A stretch of DNA of 11,355 nucleotides from CAZSNT01 sp964607765 (GTDB taxonomy: Bacteria; Verrucomicrobiota; Lentisphaeria; Oligosphaerales; JABHEG01), in assembly GCA_964607765.1 (NCBI GenBank), contig CAZSNT010000248.1:1-11355 (forward strand), given 5' to 3'. Under the pieces are notes generated by a model, which saw only the letters and a program-made list of their open reading frames with translations, was not told where the DNA came from and did not search any database. A program made the translations under genes and the position numbers. Position 1 is the stretch's first letter. The number at the start of each line of letters is the position of its first letter. This document shows, in pieces, positions 5,519 to 11,355 of this stretch.

Positions 5519-7435
5519 TCACCGGCCCACGATCTCCTGGACCTGCTTGCCCAGGTCTTCCAGCCGGTACGGCTTCTGTACGAACCCCAGCACCCCTTCA
5601 GTGATGATCTCCTGCGCCTGTCCTTCCAGGGCGGAGCCTGTGGAGAGCAGAACTTTGACCTCCGGGTCCATCGCCATGAGCGCACGGAAACAGTCCCGGC
5701 CTCCCATGACCGGCATCATCATGTCCAGGATCACCAAGTCGACTTCCGTGCCGTGCTCACTGTAGTAGTCCACGGCCTCTTTCCCGTTCTCCGCGGTCAC
5801 CACGTCGCAGTTAAGCCGCCGCAGCATGCGCGACACGACGTTGCGCAGCATTTCCTCGTCGTCGACGAGCAGCACGCGCGTCCGGGTTGACACCGGCTTC
5901 GCTGCCGGCTCTTTGCCGGTCGGGCTGACCGTCTGTTCCGGGGCGCACGGCAGGAAGACCGTGAAGGTCGTCTCAGCGCCTTCAGTGCTCGCAACATCCA
6001 CAGCGCCGCCGTGGTTCTTGACGATGCCGTAGACTGTTGCCAGCCCCATGCCCGTGCCGGTGCCCTGCGCCTTGGTGGTGAAGTAGGGATCGAAGATGCG
6101 TTCCTGGATCGCAACCGGAATGCCGTACCCGGTGTCCGTGACGTCGATGCGCAGAAACTGACCGGGCTTCACGTCGGGATGGTCCTGACAGAAAGCGGCG
6201 TCGAGTTTGACGGTCCGCGTTCGGAACGTGAGCTGTCCGCCGGAGGGCATGGCATCGCGCGCATTGATTGCCAGGTTGAGCATTATCTGCTCCATCTGGT
6301 TGGGGTCGCCGACCACCACGGGCGCGTCAGCGTCCAGGCTCAGTGTCAGCTCGATGTCTTTGGAGATGCCCCGTTCCAGCAAGCCAACGGCCTCGCGGAT
6401 CGTTGCGTGGATGTCTACCGGCACAACCTGGTACTTGCCGCGCCGGGCGAATCCCATGAGCTGTCGTGTCAGGTTCGCCATCTTGGTTGCGGCTTCCTCA
6501 ATGGTCTTGGCCGCGGCACAGGTTGCGCTGCCGGCCGGCGCCTCGAGCTTGAGCATGTTGGCTTCGCCGAGGATTCCTGCCAGCAGGTTGTTGAAGTCGT
6601 GTGCAATGCCGCCGGCCAACTCGCCGATCGCATGCATTTTGTCAGACTGCCGCACCTGCTCCTGGAGTGCCTTCGTGCCGGTGACGTTGCGCACGAACAT
6701 GGCGATGCGGTCCACCTCGCCGCAGTCACCGAACAGCGGATGCAGGTGGTTGTCGTAGGTACTGCCCTCGTGCGTTTCCACGAAAGCGACGGGCTGTTTG
6801 GTTCGCACCAGCCTGTCCACGTGCGACTTGCGCTGCATGGCGATATCCGGCGTGAGCAGGTCGTAAACGGATCTGCCGACCACATCATCGGACGAGCAGG
6901 AGAGCGCCTCCGCCATGGCCGGGTTCGCGTTGAGCACGATGCCCTGAGCGTTCATGAGCAGAGCTTGGTCAGGGCACGCATTCAGCAGTGCACGGGCCGT
7001 GGTCTCGCTGCGTTCCAGAGCGTGTTTTGCCTCGCGGCGTTCGGTCACGTAGCGCCAGGCGCGCAGGGCACGGGCCGCGATTCCGGGCATGCCGACCATG
7101 GTGGTCTTGGACTTGACCACGTAATCGATGGCGCCACGTTTCATGGCGTCCACCGCGGTCTGTTCGTCTCCCTGGCCGGTGAGCACCAGTACGGGCACGG
7201 TGGCGGCGTCGGCCTCATCGGGAAGCAGATCCGTGCCCCGCCCGTCAGGCAGTACCACGTCGGCAATGACCAGGTCGGGTGGCGTATCTGCGAGGATCTG
7301 CCTGGCCTCGGCTAGTGACTGTGCGCAGGCCAGCCGAGCGCTGCCGGGGTCGGCCTGGAACGTGCGTTGCAGCAGCTTCGCTTCGGCAGCGTTGTCTTCC
7401 ACGATCAGAATGAAGGGCTTGTCGTCTCCTGACAT
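5519..7435 (-). CDS. Soluble hybrid sensor histidine kinase (REC-PAS-HisKA-HATPase-REC)
   Basis: A 638-residue two-component protein with no signal peptide or membrane segment, hence cytoplasmic. An N-terminal receiver (about 6-125) has acidic Glu13/Asp14, phospho-acceptor Asp59 in IADVVLPDG, Thr86 and Lys108. A PAS domain follows (about 145-255). The HisKA H-box is GGIAHDFNNLL with His279. The ATPase domain shows NLAINARDAM (N-box Asn391), DTGYGIP (434-440), FDPYFTTK (448-455) and GTGMGLATVYGIV. The C-terminal receiver (about 519-636) has Asp525/Asp526, Asp571 in VILDMMMP, Thr599 and Lys621. All catalytic residues are present. There is no DNA-binding output, so a partner regulator or phosphotransfer protein elsewhere is expected. 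The ATG at 7435 is chosen. A TTG at 7441 is six bases from AGGGGG (7448-7453) and is a real alternative; a TTG at 7477 would overlap the upstream gene. Confidence 0.95.
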   Translation of the reverse strand: MSGDDKPFILIVEDNAAEAKLLQRTFQADPGSARLACAQSLAEARQILADTPPDLVIADVVLPDGRGTDLLPDEADAATVPVLVLTGQGDEQTAVDAMKRGAIDYVVKSKTTMVGMPGIAARALRAWRYVTERREAKHALERSETTARALLNACPDQALLMNAQGIVLNANPAMAEALSCSSDDVVGRSVYDLLTPDIAMQRKSHVDRLVRTKQPVAFVETHEGSTYDNHLHPLFGDCGEVDRIAMFVRNVTGTKALQEQVRQSDKMHAIGELAGGIAHDFNNLLAGILGEANMLKLEAPAGSATCAAAKTIEEAATKMANLTRQLMGFARRGKYQVVPVDIHATIREAVGLLERGISKDIELTLSLDADAPVVVGDPNQMEQIMLNLAINARDAMPSGGQLTFRTRTVKLDAAFCQDHPDVKPGQFLRIDVTDTGYGIPVAIQERIFDPYFTTKAQGTGTGMGLATVYGIVKNHGGAVDVASTEGAETTFTVFLPCAPEQTVSPTGKEPAAKPVSTRTRVLLVDDEEMLRNVVSRMLRRLNCDVVTAENGKEAVDYYSEHGTEVDLVILDMMMPVMGGRDCFRALMAMDPEVKVLLSTGSALEGQAQEIITEGVLGFVQKPYRLEDLGKQVQEIVGR

Positions 7436-7469
7436 TGCCAATACAGGCCCCCTGCGCTGCGATCGAGTG

Positions 7470-9746
7470 CTACTCAAAGCACCGATCGAAGTTGAATGGT
7501 GATTTGTACTTTTCCCCCCATCGCGCGTGCGACAGGTCCAGATAAGCAGATATACCAGCGATCGTCGGAATTTCCATCACTTCCTTCGGGAATATGCGAG
7601 TCAGATCCGCTTCGCGGCGCACGGTGAACTGCGTGCCGCGTGAGTCTGTCACAATCCCGTCCACGGGTATCCCGGCCCGGGTTTCGAGCAACGCCGGCCG
7701 TCCGTAGGCGAACAGCTCGCAGCGGCCGGGCGCTCGTGCTGCGAGTGCTGCAACCGCGTCCCGCTCGAGTTCGACCCAGACTGTGCCGTGCCTGACGCCG
7801 AGCTCGACTAACTCGTGCAGCGCCATCGAGTTGGTTACCGGGAGCGGGAAGCCGGCCGTCACAGCCGCCGTCTCCAGTCCCGCCTCCAGAACCAGCTGCA
7901 GGCCGAACAGGGAGCAGATGCGTATTCGCGCCGGGCTGGCCGCGGCCAGCTCCGCTACGGCTTCACGGAGCTGCGACAAACCGTGCTCGGGGCAGAAGTG
8001 CGGCAGCACGACCTCGTCCGCCGGCCCGGCCTTGCCGGTCAACGGGCGGCAGGTCAGGCTGCCCGGGACAGGATTGCTGTGGGCAGTCTCGGCAAGCCGA
8101 ACCGTTGTGACCGGCTTGCAGTCGATGGCGGGCAGGCCCAGCCCGCACTGCTCGCACGCGGCTGCGACCGCATCTGCCGTTCGGCGTGCGATTGCCTGCT
8201 CGAGTTCGTTGCTGTCGATCCACTGCCAGAAGGCGCGGCACAACAGCTTCAGCGTCCTGGCCGGCACAAAGAGTTTCCCGACGATACTGACGCGGACGCG
8301 ATCGACTGCGACGCGCGCCACGTCCGACCTGCGGAACGCATCCGCCACCGTGTCGGGCTCGAGCGGATGCGTCTTGGCCGGCGCGAACTCCTCCTGCTGC
8401 GACCATTCCATCGCGGCAGGCGCCAGGCGCGTGCGCGGCAACTGCAGGGACGCGCGGATGCCGTGTCGATCCACGGCAATGTCCAGATCGACCGTGGCGT
8501 GACAGGGCGGAAGCCGAGACACTCTGGCGGACAGGTCCGGCGCACGGCCCGCAATCTTGAACACGTAGCCGTCCGCAGGCACGGGTTTGTCGCAGTGCAC
8601 AAAACACGTCTCGCCTTTCCGTGCCCGTGCGGTGGGCCGACGCCCGGCCACAAGTCGGGTCACGGTGAGCGCAGGGCCTTCTTCGCCCGAGGCGGGTTGC
8701 ACGCGGATCGTGTCCCCCACGTCGAACGGGCGCGACACTTTGACCCTGAACCCGCCGGAGTCTACGCGAGCCACTCGTCCGCAGAGCAGGCCGGCGCTGC
8801 CGAGCCCGTCGTGTTGGATGAGCGTGTCGGCATCGGCTCGCGACCAGAAGCCTTTGGACCACTTCCTGCCCAATGCGCCGCTCAGTGTGCTGCGTGCCCG
8901 CTTGAGCGCCGCATGAAACTGCTCCGGCGGGGCATCCAGCACGGTGCGGTACGCCGTGACCACGCTTTGCACGTAGTCGGTGCCGCGCAGCCGCCCCTCG
9001 ATCTTCAGCGCGGCAACGCCGGCCCGCCGGAGTTCCGGCACGTGCTCCAGAAGGCACAGGTCGTTGGTCGAGAAGAAGAAGCCGTTCCCGCTCTCTGTGA
9101 AGAAACGCCGTCTGCACGGTTGTTTGCAGCGGCCGCGGTTGCCGCTCCACCCGCCCAGCCAGGAGGAGAACAGGCACACGCCCGACCGGGAACAGCAGAG
9201 CGCGCCATGCGCGAACACCTCCACCTCAACGGGCGAGGCGGCAACGATCCGGCGGATTTCCTCGGCTGTCACCTGGCGTTGGAGTATGACGCGTTCCACG
9301 CCCAGGCGCGCCAACAGCTGCACGCCGGTGCTGTTGTGCACGCCCATCTGGGTCGAGGCGTGTATGGTGAGCTCGGGGAAACAGGACCTGATCAGGCGCA
9401 GCACGCCCAGGTCCTGAACGATGACGGCGTGGGGCCTGATTGTGTTGAGAGCACCCAGCAGCGCCGCCACGTCGGTCAGTTCGTGTTCCTTGACAAGCGT
9501 GTTGACGGTTACATAGACGCGCCGGCCAAGCCGGCGGGCATAGGCAACGAGTTGGCCCAGCTCGGCCGGATCCAGGTTGCGGGCCCGTTGACGGGCACTG
9601 AACGTGTGCAGACCTGCGTAGACCGAGTCCGCACCCGCGTCGAAGGCAGCGAGCGCCGCGGCAAGCGAACCGGCTGGAGCGAGAAGCTCCGGCGATGCCG
9701 GCAGGGCGGATCGGTCAGCTTTGTCAACTGCGCTTCCGGAGTTCAT
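7470..9746 (-). CDS. U32 family peptidase-like protein, RlhA-like (with DUF3656-like domain)
   Basis: A 758-residue U32 protein. It begins ELLAPAGS (20-27) and DAGADSVYAGL (36-46), the barrel opening of the family. The U32 signature lies at 176-194: E-V-F-A-H-G-A-L-C with Cys184, Gly189 and Cys191; Phe193 replaces the usual aliphatic residue. SGNRGRCKQPCR (201-212) adds Cys207 and Cys211. The middle resembles DUF3656, and the C-terminal part repeats a U32-like half ending near LDLSHARWGE. This architecture matches E. coli RlhA (YdcP, about 650 residues), which makes 5-hydroxycytidine in 23S rRNA; relatives TrhP (tRNA) and UbiU/UbiV also hydroxylate, and UbiU/UbiV bind Fe-S clusters through conserved cysteines. 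A hydroxylase role is more likely than proteolysis, but the substrate is inferred. The start has no clear ribosome binding site and follows the previous stop by 24 bp. Confidence 0.9.
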   Translation of the reverse strand: MNSGSAVDKADRSALPASPELLAPAGSLAAALAAFDAGADSVYAGLHTFSARQRARNLDPAELGQLVAYARRLGRRVYVTVNTLVKEHELTDVAALLGALNTIRPHAVIVQDLGVLRLIRSCFPELTIHASTQMGVHNSTGVQLLARLGVERVILQRQVTAEEIRRIVAASPVEVEVFAHGALCCSRSGVCLFSSWLGGWSGNRGRCKQPCRRRFFTESGNGFFFSTNDLCLLEHVPELRRAGVAALKIEGRLRGTDYVQSVVTAYRTVLDAPPEQFHAALKRARSTLSGALGRKWSKGFWSRADADTLIQHDGLGSAGLLCGRVARVDSGGFRVKVSRPFDVGDTIRVQPASGEEGPALTVTRLVAGRRPTARARKGETCFVHCDKPVPADGYVFKIAGRAPDLSARVSRLPPCHATVDLDIAVDRHGIRASLQLPRTRLAPAAMEWSQQEEFAPAKTHPLEPDTVADAFRRSDVARVAVDRVRVSIVGKLFVPARTLKLLCRAFWQWIDSNELEQAIARRTADAVAAACEQCGLGLPAIDCKPVTTVRLAETAHSNPVPGSLTCRPLTGKAGPADEVVLPHFCPEHGLSQLREAVAELAAASPARIRICSLFGLQLVLEAGLETAAVTAGFPLPVTNSMALHELVELGVRHGTVWVELERDAVAALAARAPGRCELFAYGRPALLETRAGIPVDGIVTDSRGTQFTVRREADLTRIFPKEVMEIPTIAGISAYLDLSHARWGEKYKSPFNFDRCFE

Positions 9747-9770
9747 TCGCGGGTTCGCCCGATTGCGCCT

Positions 9771-10733
9771 CTATGCGTGGTTGCGCAACCGCAATTCCAG
9801 CGGGTGCGGGTAAAGGAACGACTGGCCGGCCAGGTAAGACACTCCGTACTTGCGCACGAAGTGGCTGAGCAGCGTGACGGGCATGAGCAGCGGCACTACG
9901 CCCAGCCGGTAGAACGTCAGCAACTCCTCCAGTTCCTGCCGTTCGGTTCCCCGCAGATCGCTCTCAACACAACGGCTGATATGCCGGAGCGCGGTCAGGT
10001 TCCCCTCTCTCGTGGCCGGCTCACTGAGCGCTTTCAGGAACAGTTCCTGATAAGAGTCGGCCGCTGCCGCGGCGGGGAGGGCCGAACCGCGGGCAACGAG
10101 TCTGCGCATCCGGTTGTAACAGGCTGGGCTGTGGGCGAGAATCTGCATTCTGTGCCGGGCATGGAATCCGAGAAGGTCCTTCAATTGGAGGCCGGACTCC
10201 AGCGCCTTTCTCCAGCGCATCAGTGCGAAGACGCGTTCAATGAAGTTCTCCCGGAGCTCGGGGGCGTGCAGATGCTGTTCTTCGGCCAGCGGCACGAGCG
10301 GGGCATGCTGCATGAGCGCCGCGGCGAACAGGCCGGATCCGGTCTGCTGCCGTTGTGCGTCGGGGGTTCGGACAGGCACGCCCTGTATTCCGCAGCTCGG
10401 CGAGTTGCTTTTGAGGATGATGCCGTGCAGTCCCTCCCGCCGCACCTTCTGCGCACGCTTCCTTGCCCACGTGTGCATGCGCCGCGTCAGGTCAATCTGG
10501 GAATCGACTGTGATCAAGCGGGGGTTGTCCGAGGATCCGGTCAGGTCCATTGTCTCGCGCGGCACGCCCAGGCCGAGTTCGGCTTCCGGACACACCGGCA
10601 CGAGTTCGACGAAGGCGGCGAGCGTCTGGGTGAGGAACGGGCTGTGGCGATGCTGGCCGTTGTAACGGACTTTCTGGCCAACCAGGCATGCGCTGACGCC
10701 GATTCGAACTGTTCCTGCCGTGGTGACTCCCAT
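9771..10733 (-). CDS. DUF523 and DUF1722 fusion protein (TudS-like / YbgA-like)
   Basis: A 320-residue two-domain protein. The N-terminal DUF523 part (about 10-155) shows IGVSACLVGQKVRYNG with Cys16, VPVCPEAELGLGVPR with Cys48, and LKSNSPSCG with Cys114. Studied DUF523 proteins (TudS, thiouracil desulfidase) hold a [4Fe-4S] cluster on three such cysteines, all kept here. The C-terminal DUF1722 part (about 160-312) shows RHRMQILAHSPACY, LRHISRCVESDL, YRLGVVPLLMPVTLLSHF and SFLYPHPLELRLR, as in YbgA. DUF523-DUF1722 fusions occur in many bacteria; the role of DUF1722 is unknown. No signal peptide, so cytoplasmic. It is the first gene of the minus-strand cluster. No Shine-Dalgarno is visible before the ATG, and the candidate promoter lies so close that the transcript could be nearly leaderless. 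Confidence 0.92.
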   Translation of the reverse strand: MGVTTAGTVRIGVSACLVGQKVRYNGQHRHSPFLTQTLAAFVELVPVCPEAELGLGVPRETMDLTGSSDNPRLITVDSQIDLTRRMHTWARKRAQKVRREGLHGIILKSNSPSCGIQGVPVRTPDAQRQQTGSGLFAAALMQHAPLVPLAEEQHLHAPELRENFIERVFALMRWRKALESGLQLKDLLGFHARHRMQILAHSPACYNRMRRLVARGSALPAAAAADSYQELFLKALSEPATREGNLTALRHISRCVESDLRGTERQELEELLTFYRLGVVPLLMPVTLLSHFVRKYGVSYLAGQSFLYPHPLELRLRNHA

Positions 10734-10743
10734 GCTGCCGGTT

Positions 10744-10772
10744 ACTATGGCAGGCGGCTCCGGTGTTGTCTA
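10744..10772 (-). promoter_or_regulatory. Candidate sigma70-type promoter of the minus-strand operon
   Basis: On the minus strand TAGACA (10767-10772, five of six to TTGACA) is followed by exactly 17 bases and CATAGT (10744-10749, four of six to TATAAT). Only ten bases then separate the -10 from the ATG at 10733, so transcription would begin about three bases before it. That fits the lack of a Shine-Dalgarno, but would also be expected if the true start were further downstream. Found by eye. Confidence 0.4.
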
Positions 10773-10826
10773 CCGGCGGTCCGGCAGGCTCGCAGCATTT
10801 TGAGCTGGCTTTGCGCCGTGAGGTTG

Positions 10827-10835
10827 TGCTACACT
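10827..10835 (+). promoter_or_regulatory. Candidate extended -10 promoter of the TPR gene
   Basis: TGCTACACT contains TACACT (10830-10835, four of six to TATAAT) preceded by TG at the extended -10 position. No good -35 lies at 17 bases. It would give a leader of roughly 95 bases before the ATG at 10938, containing the hairpin at 10871-10891. Confidence 0.35.
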
Positions 10836-10870
10836 CTTGGCAAGGGCGCAGCAGGACGCATCGGCGTACC

Positions 10871-10891
10871 GGCCGCCGGAGTTCGGCGGCC
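10871..10891 (+). repeat. Perfect 8-bp inverted repeat in the TPR gene leader
   Basis: GGCCGCCG (10871-10878) and CGGCGGCC (10884-10891) are exact reverse complements around a five-base loop, gagtt. There is no following T-run, so an intrinsic terminator is unlikely. It could be a regulatory RNA hairpin, a protein binding site between the divergent genes, or a chance product of high GC. Confidence 0.45.
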
Positions 10892-10937
10892 CTGCGTCGG
10901 CATGGCAGATCTCGAACAGCGAAAAAGGAGCCAAGCA

Positions 10938-11333
10938 ATGGTCGGAAAAATCCTGATCGGTGTCGGTGTGCTTTTGTTGGTGGGTATCTTCTTCATGCCG
11001 CAGCTGACGTGGATGAGTGCCAAGAAGGCGTTCGAGAAGGAGAACATCAGTAAGCCCTGGGCGCCGGAGACCGCGTACAAGGCCGGCAAAATCAACATGC
11101 GGTTCATGCGGCACAAGAACGCCTTGGCCATCTTCCGGAAGACAATGGAGACGTGGCCGGACGCATCCTTCAGGGGTGATTGCCTCTATCAGATCGCTCT
11201 GTGCTACGAGAAGACGGGGCAGTCGGAGAGCGCGATTGCGGGATATGAGACCTTCCTCAAAGCAGCACCCGGGCATCGTTGGTCGGATCAGGCGAAGAAG
11301 CGTATCGAGGATGTAAAGGCGAAGATGATGTAG
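10938..11333 (+). CDS. Membrane-anchored TPR protein
   Basis: A 131-residue protein with one N-terminal membrane segment (about residues 4-20, ILIGVGVLLLVGIFF) and a short helical linker. Two tetratricopeptide-type helical pairs follow: about 45-75 (TAYKAGKINMRFMRHKNALAIF) and 81-112 (CLYQIALCYEKTGQSESAIAGY, then FLKAAPGH), with a closing helix SDQAKKRIEDVKAKM. The pattern resembles the TPR_6 repeats of outer-membrane assembly and YbgF-like proteins, which act as scaffolds. With few positive residues before the membrane segment, the TPR part is probably outside the cytoplasm, but this is inferred. The ATG is well supported by AAAGGAG (10924-10930) seven bases upstream. It diverges from the DUF523-DUF1722 gene. 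A GGGAGGGG just after the stop and a GTG at 11344 might begin another gene beyond the window edge. Confidence 0.85.
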   Translation: MVGKILIGVGVLLLVGIFFMPQLTWMSAKKAFEKENISKPWAPETAYKAGKINMRFMRHKNALAIFRKTMETWPDASFRGDCLYQIALCYEKTGQSESAIAGYETFLKAAPGHRWSDQAKKRIEDVKAKMM

Positions 11334-11355
11334 GGAGGGGCGAGTGCGGGGGTCG

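Noticed and set aside
5491..5685. 65-codon upstream extension of yceH
   Set aside because: It overlaps the kinase C-terminus in another frame, reads as Arg/Trp/Ser-rich noise, and the ATG at 5490 has a good ribosome binding site and starts at the family's usual N-terminus.
6011..7315. 434-codon plus-strand frame opposite the hybrid kinase
   Set aside because: It lies wholly antisense to a kinase with all catalytic motifs, and its translation resembles no family.
7815..10937. Very long plus-strand open frame (7815-11333) running opposite the U32 and DUF523 genes and in frame with the TPR gene
   Set aside because: The opposite strand encodes clear families with intact motifs over almost all of this length. 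Only the part from 10938 has a ribosome binding site and a recognisable protein; the rest is an arginine- and histidine-rich shadow typical of GC-rich DNA.
11334..11355. Possible start of another gene (GGGAGGGG then GTG at 11344)
   Set aside because: Spacing is only three bases and just four codons are in the window, so it cannot be supported.

Overview
The window is GC-rich bacterial DNA. Most ORFs on the non-coding strands run open for hundreds of codons, which is usual at this GC content. Nothing in it identifies the species. An exported CGWC thioredoxin, a lipoprotein-type DUF255 protein, a DUF523-DUF1722 fusion and hairpin-rich intergenic elements would fit a member of the Planctomycetes-Verrucomicrobia-Lentisphaerae/Kiritimatiellae group. 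That placement is a guess from general resemblance, not a result. I see no tRNA, rRNA, CRISPR array, transposase or phage gene.

Layout. Positions 1-1882 are sparsely coding. They hold a small free-standing ankyrin-repeat protein (292-849), a 67-residue DUF4177-type protein (1222-1425), and intergenic DNA with notable inverted repeats: two adjacent perfect hairpins at 101-146 and an 11-bp inverted repeat framing a 12-bp palindrome at 1617-1698. Positions 1883-4646 are a two-gene plus-strand operon: a secreted thioredoxin-like protein with a CGWC site, overlapping a large DUF255/SPATA20-YyaL family protein that carries a lipoprotein-type signal sequence. The 160-bp convergent gap at 4647-4806 contains a sequence that can fold into a closed three-way junction (4704-4765).

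Positions 10733 down to 4807 form a tightly packed four-gene minus-strand cluster, read in the order DUF523-DUF1722 fusion (TudS/YbgA-like), RlhA-like U32 family protein, soluble hybrid histidine kinase (REC-PAS-HisKA-HATPase-REC), and YceH (DUF480). Gaps are 24, 34 and 28 bp, so co-transcription is likely; a plausible sigma70-type promoter lies just before the first gene. Diverging from it, a small membrane-anchored TPR protein (10938-11333) with a strong ribosome binding site runs towards the right edge.

How the genes may work together. The thioredoxin and DUF255 protein both have CxxC thioredoxin folds and export signals, suggesting a redox pair in the cell envelope. In the minus-strand cluster, the first two genes belong to families whose studied members are iron-sulfur proteins acting on modified pyrimidines or RNA bases. 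Their linkage to a kinase with no DNA-binding output and to YceH is the most intriguing association here. No known pathway that I recognise joins these four.
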